Source of the DNA: Candidatus Saccharibacteria bacterium UBA5150 | GTDB lineage: Bacteria > Patescibacteriota > Saccharimonadia > Saccharimonadales > UBA4665 | Assembly (NCBI GenBank): GCA_002413795.1 | Contig: DHXS01000009.1 | Location: forward strand, 3,194 to 67,193 | Length of the DNA: 64,000 nucleotides | Direction of reading: 5' to 3' | Shown here: piece after piece, positions 17,841 to 25,021 of the stretch | How positions within the stretch are numbered: position 1 is the first letter of the stretch | How the letters are laid out: the number at the start of each line of letters is the position of its first letter | The notes under the pieces: model-generated | Databases searched by the model: none | Seen by the model: the letters and a program-made list of their open reading frames with translations, nothing else | Told to the model about the DNA's origin: nothing | Made by a program: the position numbers and the translations under genes

Positions 17841-18701
17841 ATGTCTGAAGTGTCTAAAACGCCAGAAAACTCTTACAACCAATTCTTTGAAGAAGCCCTA
17901 TATCAACCTGTGCCTGACATGGGTGAACTACGAGAGCGTAAAAAGGGGTATAACGAGCTGTCTATTGATACGATTAACCCCTTGTTCACTGAGCCTGTCG
18001 TTGATATTGCCGACTATGACATCGCTGGGCAAGCCTACTATTCACGATCTAACGCCACAACAGAAGAGACTGTACTTGGTGTGCCGACTAGCTTATATCT
18101 TCGCAAGTCAATAGCTGAGACGTTGGCTAAGATAAACGCCTCTTTGCAAAATCCTGCTGTTGCGAAGTTCTTTGATGGAGAGGTTGAGCTTTACGTTGAG
18201 GATGCTCTGCGACCTGTATCACTGCAAACACGTCTCCACGATGAGCTTATACCAACACTCCTGCATAAAAATCACCCCGAAATGAGCGATGACGAGATTG
18301 CCGATCGTATCAAGGATATTATCGCCGTACCTTCAACTGACCTGAAAAAGCCTTCACCGCACTCGACTGGCGGTGCTTTGGATATAATCTTGAGGTACAG
18401 ACAGCCCTTGCCTGGCTATGTTGACGGAGTTAGTATATCCGTTGGACACGTTGACGGTGAAACCAGTACGAGGATAAATCCTGATTACTTTGAGCAACAT
18501 GAGCCACAATCTGATGAAGACAAGCTGGCTCAACGCAACCGCCGTGCTTATTATGCGATTATGACTGGTGCTGCATTTGGTACTGAGACAGGTTTAGTAA
18601 ATAACCCGACCGAGTGGTGGCATTGGGGTAGAGGCGACCAGCTTTCCGCAAAGGTACACGGCGATTATACAGCTTACTACTCTCTAGTAGAACCGTCCTG
18701 A
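17841..18701 (+). CDS. VanX/DdpX-like D-Ala-D-Ala dipeptidase family protein (peptidase M15D)
   Basis: 286 aa. The VanX family cleaves D-Ala-D-Ala in the cytosol. Zinc-site motifs are visible: PHSTGGALDI near residue 175 (VanX SxHxxGxAxD: the His and Asp ligands) and EWWHWG near residue 264 (the catalytic Glu and the third ligand His). An upstream VEDALRPVSLQ matches the DGYRP arginine region. There is no signal peptide, as in VanX. No VanA or VanH partners are present, so glycopeptide resistance is not supported; recycling or attack on peptidoglycan precursors of self or host is inference. TATAAT directly overlaps the ATG, so either it is read from the upstream gene or the true start lies downstream. 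Confidence 0.75.
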   Translation: MSEVSKTPENSYNQFFEEALYQPVPDMGELRERKKGYNELSIDTINPLFTEPVVDIADYDIAGQAYYSRSNATTEETVLGVPTSLYLRKSIAETLAKINASLQNPAVAKFFDGEVELYVEDALRPVSLQTRLHDELIPTLLHKNHPEMSDDEIADRIKDIIAVPSTDLKKPSPHSTGGALDIILRYRQPLPGYVDGVSISVGHVDGETSTRINPDYFEQHEPQSDEDKLAQRNRRAYYAIMTGAAFGTETGLVNNPTEWWHWGRGDQLSAKVHGDYTAYYSLVEPS

Positions 18702-18951
18702 CCTACCGTCCAGCTTTATCACTAGTGTACTTGTACTTGTTATCAGGTAGAGCTGGCAAGAAAACGGAATCAAAAGCAGTAGAAGCCTGATACGCACATT
18801 TTATTAACCGCTAAAATTAGTTCAGCTTGCCGATCATATTGTAGTTAGTTATTGTGGTAAAAAACTTTTGTTTACCCATGTTAAAAACATTGACATCAGT
18901 GTGGTCAAAGTTACAATAATACATACACACACTAAATAGCAGGAGGCAACC
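18702..18951. other. 250-nt intergenic region in the island
   Basis: No gene seen. The left half contains short inverted segments (CCAGCT at 18710 and AGCTGG at 18750) that may end the VanX-like transcript, without a T-run. The right end holds the promoter of the next operon. Confidence 0.4.
18890..18917 (+). promoter_or_regulatory. Promoter of the recombinase operon
   Basis: TTGACA at 18890-18895, a 16-bp spacer and TACAAT at 18912-18917. The transcript would have a leader of about 28 nt with GGAGG 5 nt before the GTG start at 18952. Confidence 0.7.
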
Positions 18952-19908
18952 GTGCAGCAAAAAATGTTAAAAAATGAGGTAAAGGCTCTAGTGCCATTTT
19001 CACCGTCATTGTTAAAGTCAGCAATTCAGAAGTCAGTACGGAGAGGCGACGTAGACAAGGCAGTCAGGACAGCCAAGAGTCTTATCCAATTAAACGAAGT
19101 CGATGCGTTGCGTAGGCTCATGATAATCCCAGTGGAAGACTGTATATTGCCACCGGATTACGATAAATACGCAGCCATGCTTACTAAGGTTAGCGCAAAA
19201 GGCAGCCAGCCATTGACTGAAGATGAAAAGACTTCGGCACTTTCAATAATTGGAGACGTAGCCTGGTGTGAATGGCGTGACCTGGATGTTGGCAATCTGG
19301 ATGATGAGGGCAAAGATTACGCTATGCAACCAGTTCAAGGCAATAAAGAGAACGATCTGGTAAACGCCCTGCTCTACAGGGCTAGAGCTGGTGGCTCTCG
19401 GTGGGATGTGCCAATGTTAAATCAGATGGCTAGAGTGTGGAACAAACGGTTCGCTGAAAAGAGTTGGGATATTGAAAAAATGAAGTCGTATTTTACTGGC
19501 AAAGTCATCAACTGGAACGATGTTCCTTACGCAACCGTAGACGACATCATGCTTGAAGCGGTAGATTTTCACTGCAGTGGCATACTGTACACTCTTTTGA
19601 AGATAGATTGGATAAAAGACCTATTGAGAAAAGAGATACCGTTTAATAAAAGGAATTGGTTAGGCTCTGATATGAGCTACGTTAATCTGTTAGAACAGAT
19701 AATGTGGACTACCAGATCGAGCATCAATTACAAGAAAAATATATGGGAAACTCAGGTTGGCAAAGACCAGCCGGTTAGTTGGCTGTGGGCTGATAACGTA
19801 CCGGAAGCAATGTGGCCGGTGTATGAGCATATAACAGAGGCGATACGTGAAGAAACAGATAACATCAGTCGATGGATTATTCGCACACAAGGTGAAAAGG
19901 TGTTATGA
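18952..19908 (+). CDS. Hypothetical protein with RarA/MgsA C-terminal-like region
   Basis: 318 aa, GTG start with GGAGG upstream. Residues about 19-70 (LLKSAIQKSVRRGDVDKAVR, LRRLMIIPVEDCILP) resemble the C-terminal clamp-loader-like domain of RarA/MgsA/WHIP ATPases, where the pattern is sAlQKslRRgdxdxAl...RRLxiixxEDvgla. The AAA+ ATPase module itself is absent, so this would be a stand-alone domain, as in some phage and plasmid proteins. The rest is helical, rich in Trp, and not recognised. The stop overlaps the next ATG (ATGA), so it is translationally coupled to the tyrosine recombinase and may help its action or DNA processing; that is inference. Confidence 0.55.
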   Translation: MQQKMLKNEVKALVPFSPSLLKSAIQKSVRRGDVDKAVRTAKSLIQLNEVDALRRLMIIPVEDCILPPDYDKYAAMLTKVSAKGSQPLTEDEKTSALSIIGDVAWCEWRDLDVGNLDDEGKDYAMQPVQGNKENDLVNALLYRARAGGSRWDVPMLNQMARVWNKRFAEKSWDIEKMKSYFTGKVINWNDVPYATVDDIMLEAVDFHCSGILYTLLKIDWIKDLLRKEIPFNKRNWLGSDMSYVNLLEQIMWTTRSSINYKKNIWETQVGKDQPVSWLWADNVPEAMWPVYEHITEAIREETDNISRWIIRTQGEKVL

Positions 19909-20795
19909 CCACTGACTTAGTGTCGATGCCAAAACGCAACGTAGATGACATCATCGGTGCGTTAGATGTCAGCCAGAACACCAGGGATGAATACAAGAAC
20001 CGAATCAAGCCATTCCTGGCGTTCGTGCAAGCCGAAGGTTTGTCGCTGAACGTGCTACTGGAATACAAACGAACTCTGAGCGCTCGTGAGGATTATAGCG
20101 TGTCTACTCGCAACAAATACCTGGCAACAGCTAGGGTGTTTATGAAAGAATGCTATTGCCTCGGCATTGTGGATCGTGATGTAACGTCAAATGTACGGAG
20201 CTTCAAGCAAGACCGGCAACATAAGGTCACCGGCCTGACTAATGAGGAGGTGTTGCTAATCTGTGTGTGGCTTCGTCAGAACCCTGAAAAGCTGCGTGAA
20301 CGTGCATTACTCTGTCTACTGCTGTTCCAGGGGCTGAGACAGGCCGAAATCTGCAATATAAGGCTCAGGGACGTTGATCTGAAAGAAGGTACAATGTTTA
20401 TACTCGGTAAGGGTCGGGATGACTATGAACGAGTACATCTGCACCCGAACACCACTAGAGCGTTGAGACGCTTTTGCCGAAGCCTCAAGTTACAATCCGG
20501 TGATTACTTGTTCACTAGCAAACGAAGGCAAAGCAAAGCCGTGAAGCTCACTACCAGAGGTTTGCAAGGTATTGTTAAGGGGGTTTTTGAGGAATTAGGT
20601 ATTGACCGAACCGTTCATGGTTGCCGTCATTTCCATGCCTCAAAGCTCATACAAGCTATGCCAGGCGAATTATCAGTGGTTGCCCGATTTACTAGGCATA
20701 GAAGCCTCGAAACTCTCAGAATATACGATGATAACCGGCTAATGCTAAGGGACGTTGAACACTACCGGAGAGCCTTCAGTGATCTCAAAATATAG
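19905..20795 (+). CDS. Tyrosine recombinase (phage integrase family)
   Basis: 296 aa. N-terminal SAM-like core-binding domain at residues 1-95 (RDEYKNRIKPFLAFVQAEGL). The catalytic domain has Arg in LFQGLRQAEICNI, Lys in LGKGRDDYER, HxxR-type VHGCRHFHASKL, and RHRSLETLRIYDD with the second His and the nucleophile Tyr. The full R-K-H-R-H-Y set appears present. It differs clearly from the chromosomal XerD-like enzyme at 36969. It is coupled to the upstream gene and lies 95 nt before the serine recombinase, so the island carries recombinases of both classes. Confidence 0.88.
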   Translation: MTTDLVSMPKRNVDDIIGALDVSQNTRDEYKNRIKPFLAFVQAEGLSLNVLLEYKRTLSAREDYSVSTRNKYLATARVFMKECYCLGIVDRDVTSNVRSFKQDRQHKVTGLTNEEVLLICVWLRQNPEKLRERALLCLLLFQGLRQAEICNIRLRDVDLKEGTMFILGKGRDDYERVHLHPNTTRALRRFCRSLKLQSGDYLFTSKRRQSKAVKLTTRGLQGIVKGVFEELGIDRTVHGCRHFHASKLIQAMPGELSVVARFTRHRSLETLRIYDDNRLMLRDVEHYRRAFSDLKI

Positions 20796-20840
20796 CCACT
20801 TATTTCGCATAATACTCATTACACGAAATAACCTGAATCT

Positions 20841-20869
20841 TTTTACCAGCACTGTTTTACAGCTATAAT
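20841..20869 (+). promoter_or_regulatory. Promoter of the serine recombinase
   Basis: TTTTAC at 20841-20846, a 17-bp spacer and TATAAT at 20864-20869. GGAGG lies 6 nt before the GTG start. The GGAGGCAACC stretch before this start is identical to that before the GTG at 18952. Confidence 0.6.
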
Positions 20870-20890
20870 TAAGGTAATTGGAGGCAACCA

Positions 20891-22597
20891 GTGGACGACG
20901 GCAACAAAGCTAAAGATTATATTATTCAGACTATTCGGGACATGATAGGTGAAGACCAGGATGAAATCGCCTTCTCGGAACTTAAATACGTGCTGTACGC
21001 TCGTAAATCTACAACCGGCAAGAATAAGAAGAACCGTGAACGCCAAGAACAGTCGATTCCTTCACAGATTAAAGCCTGTAAAGAAGCTGCTATGCGTGAC
21101 CCAAAAATCCATATTGCAAAGATCATCATCGAGAAACGCTCTGCCAAAGAGCCTGGCATCAGGAAAAAGTTCAACAAAATTATCGACCAGATTAAAGTTG
21201 GCACTTATGATGGCATAATTACGTACGCCCCTGATCGTCTCGCCAGAAACATGAAGGAAGGAGGTGAAATTATAGATATGCTCGACCGGCGTGAGATTAA
21301 AGACCTCAGGTTCGCCACATACAGTTTCGAGAACACTCCGATGGGTAAGATGCTACTTGGCGTGTCATTCGTATTGTCTAAGCAGTATTCCGACCATCTG
21401 AGCGTTGTGGTAAAGCGTGGCAACAAAGATGCAATAGAGGTAGCCAACTTTATCGGTAAGTTTAAGCATGGGTACTACAAGAATAAGGATGGCCGGCTTT
21501 ATCCTGACATGACTAACGGTAATTGGGAGCTTATAAAAAACGTGTTCGATATGCGTCTGAATGATAACGCAACAGGTACTGAGCTGGCTAAGTACCTGAA
21601 CAGGAACGGTTATGAAATCCACCGAGCTGATGGGAGACATAAGTACATATTTACCGACAAACGTGTGTCAGAGATGCTGCGTGACCCATTTTACGCCGGT
21701 ATTCTGGTTTACGGTTCTCAGATCATAGATTTGCAGGAGGTTTACGATTTCACGCCCATAATTGAGCCTGACGATTTTCTGAAGATCAATAAGGCTGACA
21801 GTTTCCTAAACACTAACTTCCGATTGGCTCGGAAAGCTCTAACACCGGTGGGAGTTAGTGCTAACATGATGAACGGCATGATTATCTGTAACGACTGTAA
21901 AGAGCCGATGTCTGCCGGTATAATGAAGAAGTACCAGGGTTCTGGCGACAGTAAAAGGCTCATCGAACTTCGACTGTTGTACCGTTGCGATACAGAAGAC
22001 TGCAGGTTCTTTAACAAGTCGTGCCGAGCCAAGTATGTTACTGACTTCATTTATGATTTTCTGGACAAGCACAAGTTTACCAGCAGAGAGGAATATGAGC
22101 ATTACCTGGAAGATATGACCGAGGAAGTCGAGCGCAAGACAGCAGATATTACGCAGGAAATAAGATCGCTCATACGCCAGCGAACTGAAAAAGATAAAGA
22201 TTACAAAAATACCAAAGCTCTGCTTAGAGAGGAGCCGGAGGAAGCTAAGCACTTTAAGGACGACTTGGATGAGCTGAAGGCAGACCTAAAGTCTATTAAC
22301 GATGATATTGATACTAACGAGAAGCTGAAAGTCGAGCTGAGCGATACAAAGCTCAATTATGAGGAATATCTTGAACTTTTTGGAAAAGTGACCGATCTAC
22401 TCAAGAAAACTTACTATATTGATGACAAGGATGCGATTATCCGAAAGTTCTACTTGAACTTCACGGTTCAGGGCGAAATGCAGCCGAGCGGAAAGCAAGT
22501 AAAACAGTGGTCAGTAGTCGATTATGAGCTTGCTGAACCATTCGCTACATTCGTAAAAACCCATAATTCCCTGTCTGGTCGGGGTGACAGGACTTGA
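20891..22597 (+). CDS. Large serine recombinase (resolvase/invertase family)
   Basis: 568 aa, GTG start. The N-terminal resolvase domain has the nucleophile in VLYARKSTT (Ser40) and the conserved SIPSQIKACKEAA, TYAPDRLARN and EGGEIIDML segments. A recombinase domain follows (about residues 185-290; FKHGYYKNKDGRLYPD, MLRDPFYAGILVYG), then a zinc ribbon (ICNDCKEPM, CDTEDCRFFNKSC) and a long coiled coil (about 400-490), as in large serine integrases. The last seven codons and the stop overlap the 3' end of tRNA-Pro on the other strand by 22 nt. It is the likely integrase of the island; such enzymes need no host factors but usually a directionality factor for excision, which I cannot identify here. 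Confidence 0.92.
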   Translation: MDDGNKAKDYIIQTIRDMIGEDQDEIAFSELKYVLYARKSTTGKNKKNRERQEQSIPSQIKACKEAAMRDPKIHIAKIIIEKRSAKEPGIRKKFNKIIDQIKVGTYDGIITYAPDRLARNMKEGGEIIDMLDRREIKDLRFATYSFENTPMGKMLLGVSFVLSKQYSDHLSVVVKRGNKDAIEVANFIGKFKHGYYKNKDGRLYPDMTNGNWELIKNVFDMRLNDNATGTELAKYLNRNGYEIHRADGRHKYIFTDKRVSEMLRDPFYAGILVYGSQIIDLQEVYDFTPIIEPDDFLKINKADSFLNTNFRLARKALTPVGVSANMMNGMIICNDCKEPMSAGIMKKYQGSGDSKRLIELRLLYRCDTEDCRFFNKSCRAKYVTDFIYDFLDKHKFTSREEYEHYLEDMTEEVERKTADITQEIRSLIRQRTEKDKDYKNTKALLREEPEEAKHFKDDLDELKADLKSINDDIDTNEKLKVELSDTKLNYEEYLELFGKVTDLLKKTYYIDDKDAIIRKFYLNFTVQGEMQPSGKQVKQWSVVDYELAEPFATFVKTHNSLSGRGDRT

Positions 22598-22651
22598 ACC
22601 TGCGACCTCACGGCCCCCAGCCGTACGCGCTACCAACTGCGCCACACCCCG
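22576..22651 (-). tRNA. tRNA-Pro (anticodon GGG)
   Basis: 76 nt on the minus strand, beginning CGGGGTGTGGCGCAGTTGG. The anticodon stem TACGG/CCGTG encloses the loop CTGGGGG, giving GGG. The T arm GCAGGTTCAAGTCCTGT is normal and CCA is encoded. Its 3' end is overlapped by the serine recombinase reading frame, a frequent arrangement at integration sites. Confidence 0.95.
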
Positions 22652-22670
22652 AAGTCTTGTGGCATGAATA

Positions 22671-22817
22671 GAGTCGGGCACCGGGTTTGATCACCTGAGG
22701 GATCCCAGGTGGGTGCCCGCACGTCCCGACCACGGTCGGCACAAATATTGGACTCCCTAATGATTAATATCAGATAATCATTCGCCCGGCGGGGGCTTAT
22801 TAGGCCCTGCCCGACCC
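22671..22817 (-). ncRNA. Candidate structured RNA, possibly 6S-like
   Basis: A consensus extended -10 (TGG-TATAAT, hexamer 22823-22828) predicts transcription from about 22817. The RNA ends can close into a long stem: GGGTCGGGCA plus GGG at the 5' end pairs with CCC plus TGCCCGACTC at the 3' end, with a 2-nt bulge. Inside are AATGATTA/TAATCATT, CCGAC-CGTG-GTCGG and CACCTG/CAGGTG hairpins. The closed rod-like shape, length near 147 nt and the GAGTCCAATATTT segment recall 6S RNA, but I cannot confirm the family. It lacks the SRP RNA signature (GGAAGNNAGCAGCC). No terminator follows, so it may be made together with tRNA-Pro. Confidence 0.45.
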
Positions 22818-22822
22818 TAGCC

Positions 22823-22828
22823 ATTATA
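22823..22828 (-). promoter_or_regulatory. Extended -10 promoter of the candidate ncRNA and tRNA-Pro
   Basis: TGG-TATAAT on the minus strand, overlapping the stop codon of the site-2 protease gene. The predicted first base (22817) coincides with the first base of the closing stem of the candidate RNA. Confidence 0.6.
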
Positions 22829-23453
22829 CCAGCAGAAATTGCAGGATGGAGTTTTCGAGATTAATGATCGGTCCGGAGGCAAACTGGAAAATGAGCAGAA
22901 TAAAAACCAGAATGGCCAGAAAGCCGGCGCCCTCGATCTGGCGCATCAGATCCTGGAGCGGTTCGGGCGCGAAAGCGTACAACAGCCGTGAGCCGTCAAG
23001 CGGCGGGAACGGGATCATATTAAAGATAAAGAACCCGACATTGACCGCCGTAAAGATGCCGATAATGTTATTAACATCACTACTCAGCCCTGGGCCCCAC
23101 AGGCGGAAAACGGCCGCCGCCAGGCAGGCCAGCGCCAGGTTGGTTAGCGGCCCGGCCACGCCCACCAGGGCGGCGCCGAACTCGTCGAACTTCAGGCGGT
23201 CCGGATTAAATGGCACCGGCTTGGCCGCGAAAATCGGCAGCGCGCCGGCCAGCAGTAGCACCATTGGCAGCAGTACGGTAGTAAACAGGTCAATGTGCTT
23301 GAGCGGGTTAAGAGTCAGGCGGCCGGCGTGGAAGGCCGTGTCATCGCCCAGCCAGTGCGCCACGTAGCCGTGCGTGGCCTCATGGATAGCCATGGAAATA
23401 ATAATCGAAACCAGCACTATTACCAGGTCACCACCGGACAAATTGCTAAGCAT
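22824..23453 (-). CDS. Site-2 protease family metalloprotease (M50)
   Basis: 209-aa integral membrane zinc protease. HEATH at residues 24-28 gives two zinc ligands and the catalytic Glu; NMIPFPPLDGSRL near residue 145 carries the third ligand Asp (the NxxPxPxLDG motif). Four to five hydrophobic helices are visible. This short form without PDZ domain is the common rip-type protease; its substrates are unknown, and cleavage of anti-sigma factors or leftover signal peptides is typical of the family. TGG-TATACT lies 7 nt before the ATG, predicting a leaderless transcript. Divergent from rpmB, with 54 bp between starts. Confidence 0.93.
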   Translation of the reverse strand: MLSNLSGGDLVIVLVSIIISMAIHEATHGYVAHWLGDDTAFHAGRLTLNPLKHIDLFTTVLLPMVLLLAGALPIFAAKPVPFNPDRLKFDEFGAALVGVAGPLTNLALACLAAAVFRLWGPGLSSDVNNIIGIFTAVNVGFFIFNMIPFPPLDGSRLLYAFAPEPLQDLMRQIEGAGFLAILVFILLIFQFASGPIINLENSILQFLLV

Positions 23454-23460
23454 AGCCCTT

Positions 23461-23499
23461 AGTATACCAGTTGACGTAAGAAGTTAAATTAGCTACAAT
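23461..23499. promoter_or_regulatory. Back-to-back leaderless promoters of the site-2 protease and rpmB
   Basis: Minus strand: extended -10 TGG-TATACT (hexamer 23461-23466), 7 nt before the protease ATG at 23453. Plus strand: TTGACG at 23471-23476, a 17-bp spacer and TACAAT at 23494-23499, 8 nt before the rpmB ATG at 23508. Both transcripts would begin at or within two bases of their start codons. The two promoters overlap, so they may compete. Confidence 0.65.
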
Positions 23500-23507
23500 T
23501 AACCCCT

Positions 23508-23711
23508 ATGCAAAAGTGTGATCTCACCGGCAAGGGCAAGCAGTACGGCAGTAATGTCAGTTTCTCTCAGCGCCACACCAAAAAAGTCTGGAAGCCCAAC
23601 CTCCAGGCTAAGACCGTCGTGGTCAACGGCAAAAAAGTCCAGATGAAGCTCAGCACCCAGGCCATTCGCACTCTCAAGAAAAAGGGTCTGCTCGACCCTG
23701 CCGCCAAGTAG
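23508..23711 (+). CDS. rpmB: 50S ribosomal protein bL28
   Basis: 67-aa bL28. MQKCDLTGKGKQYGSNVSFS is the family N-terminus (cf. CxxTGKxxxxGNxVSHS), followed by RHTKKVWKPNLQ and a basic C-terminal helix (TQAIRTLKKKGLL). The promoter TTGACG-17-TACAAT ends 8 nt before the ATG and no Shine-Dalgarno precedes it, so the mRNA is probably leaderless, unusual for a highly expressed ribosomal protein gene. Confidence 0.95.
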   Translation: MQKCDLTGKGKQYGSNVSFSQRHTKKVWKPNLQAKTVVVNGKKVQMKLSTQAIRTLKKKGLLDPAAK

Positions 23712-23712
23712 C

Positions 23713-24336
23713 CTAAGACTTTTCTAAAATAATCAGTTGTGTAACATCGGCCAGTTCGGCCGGCTTAACCTTGAGCTTGCTGACCGTTTCTTTGGGCTCC
23801 ATAGCCAGTTCCTTGAGGGCGTGGGCCAGATCCTGCTGGGGTACGGGGAACTTGAAGGCCTTGTCGTCATAATGCGTCGGGATAACCAGCTTGGGTTCGA
23901 CCTTTTTTATAAGCGTTAGGGCGCCGACCGGGTCTACGGTGTAGCCGTTGCCGCCGATGGGCACTATAAGGACATCGACCAAGCCGATGGCTTCCAGCTG
24001 AGCTTCGCTTAGCTCGGGATAAATATGGCCGGTGATCAGCACGCTTTGCTCACCAACAATAAGTTTGAACATGGTGGCGCTCAGGCCGTCAGGCTCATCA
24101 ACATGCGCCCTGGCCGGTATACCGACTACCGAAACATCGGAGATCTCATATTCGCCGGGCCCGTCAAATACCAGGCGGGCTTTGTCGGCACCGCCGTGGG
24201 CACCCGTAAACAGGGCGGCGTCGTCGGGTTTGATAACGCCTTTGGCGCCCAGATCGGCAAGGTTATCGTCGATTACTATTCGGGAACCTTTATGCGTTAC
24301 GCTAACACAGTTCGCGCCGTAGAACTGCAGGTCCAT
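23713..24336 (-). CDS. Metallo-beta-lactamase-fold protein with degenerate metal site
   Basis: 207 aa, similar in layout to UlaG-type MBL proteins (MDLQFYGANCVSVTHKGSRI, PGEYEISDVSVVGIPARAHV, VLITGHIYPELSE, VDVLIVPIGGNGYTVD, KKVEPKLVIPTHY). The usual HxHxDH metal motif is not present: the matching place reads TGAHGGAD, keeping one His and the Asp. The later His in PTHYDD is kept. It may bind a single metal or act without catalysis. Zero bases separate it from the upstream winged-helix gene (TAA then ATG), so the pair is one transcriptional unit and perhaps one functional unit. Confidence 0.8.
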   Translation of the reverse strand: MDLQFYGANCVSVTHKGSRIVIDDNLADLGAKGVIKPDDAALFTGAHGGADKARLVFDGPGEYEISDVSVVGIPARAHVDEPDGLSATMFKLIVGEQSVLITGHIYPELSEAQLEAIGLVDVLIVPIGGNGYTVDPVGALTLIKKVEPKLVIPTHYDDKAFKFPVPQQDLAHALKELAMEPKETVSKLKVKPAELADVTQLIILEKS

Positions 24337-24984
24337 TTACTTCTCTTCCTTGGCTTCAGGCGCAGGCGTTTCGGCTTCTTCGGGTGTGTCTTTCTTGGTT
24401 TCGGTTAACAGGTTGTGCTCGTCTACCAACACCTGCTTTTTGGCGCGGTTAATGCCGGTGATAAAGCGGTCGCGGACTTGCTGGCGGTACTTATAATCGG
24501 CCAGGCTCATGACCGTGTAGCGCAATGACTTGCCTTCTTGGGCTTCCAGCTCATCGACGTATTTGCGGAGGGCGTTCTTATTAACCTCGCCAACAACCAG
24601 GAAATCGACGCCAGCCGTGTCATCACGGGTAAATTGACCGGTGTAAATAGCCAGGTCAACGTGCCCGACGGCCCTTAGGCCGGTTTCCTCGCCGGCTTCG
24701 TCGGCTGCGGCCTGGCGGGCTTTTTTGATGCCCCCGCCAAAAATTTCTTGTAAGGGCTTATAGTATTCGTACTTCTGGTTGACTTCGTAATAAAGCTTGT
24801 TGTTGTTGTTGTCGGACGTGATGATGCCGATGGACAGCAAGTTGCTGAGCTCGCGGCGGACGGAATTTATCTGCTCGTCGATTTTGCGGGTGATCTCGCG
24901 GACATAAAAAGAGCGGTTTGGATTGCTGAAAAACAGCTGCAAAAGCTTGACCCGCGTTTTTGACCCAAAGAGTTGCTCAATCAT
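24337..24984 (-). CDS. Winged-helix transcriptional regulator with C-terminal nucleotidyltransferase-like domain
   Basis: 215 aa. Residues 1-80 form a winged helix (LFGSKTRVKLLQLFFSNPNR, SFYVREITRKI, SVRRELSNLLSIGIITS, LYYEVNQ). The middle (HVDLAIYTGQFTRDDTAGVD, FLVVGEVNKNALRKYVDELE) resembles the minimal nucleotidyltransferase fold found in such regulators, with a GxxxxxxxVDFLVVG-like strand. The C-terminal 40 residues are Glu/Pro-rich. The promoter TTCACT-17-TACACT lies directly before the ATG. It is coupled to the MBL-fold gene, so it may regulate the pair; the target is unknown. Confidence 0.7.
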   Translation of the reverse strand: MIEQLFGSKTRVKLLQLFFSNPNRSFYVREITRKIDEQINSVRRELSNLLSIGIITSDNNNNKLYYEVNQKYEYYKPLQEIFGGGIKKARQAAADEAGEETGLRAVGHVDLAIYTGQFTRDDTAGVDFLVVGEVNKNALRKYVDELEAQEGKSLRYTVMSLADYKYRQQVRDRFITGINRAKKQVLVDEHNLLTETKKDTPEEAETPAPEAKEEK

Positions 24985-24990
24985 GAATCA

Positions 24991-25019
24991 AGTGTAGCAA
25001 AGTTTGGGGCTATAGTGAA
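24991..25019 (-). promoter_or_regulatory. Leaderless promoter of the winged-helix gene
   Basis: -35 TTCACT (25014-25019), 17-bp spacer, extended -10 TGC-TACACT (hexamer 24991-24996), then 6 nt and the ATG at 24984. Confidence 0.65.
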
Positions 25020-25021
25020 CC

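Larger units (their letters stand above)
13200..22597. mobile_element. Putative integrated island with tyrosine and serine recombinases, abutting tRNA-Pro
   Basis: This 9.4-kb stretch differs from its flanks. Its genes are visibly richer in A and T, mostly of unknown or mobile-element families, and end with a tyrosine recombinase (19905) and a large serine recombinase (20891) whose last codons lie in tRNA-Pro. On both outer sides are housekeeping genes (rnpB and the RNase HI fusion to the left, site-2 protease and rpmB to the right). I could not find a copy of the tRNA 3' end at the left side, so the left boundary near 13200 and the attachment sites are not established. No phage structural genes or conjugation genes are present. 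Confidence 0.55.

Noticed and set aside
17841..18701. Glycopeptide resistance operon
   Set aside because: Only a VanX-like protein is present; no ligase, dehydrogenase or two-component genes are nearby.
22671..22817. Considered as SRP (4.5S) RNA
   Set aside because: The conserved apical GGAAGNNAGCAGCC element of SRP RNA is absent.
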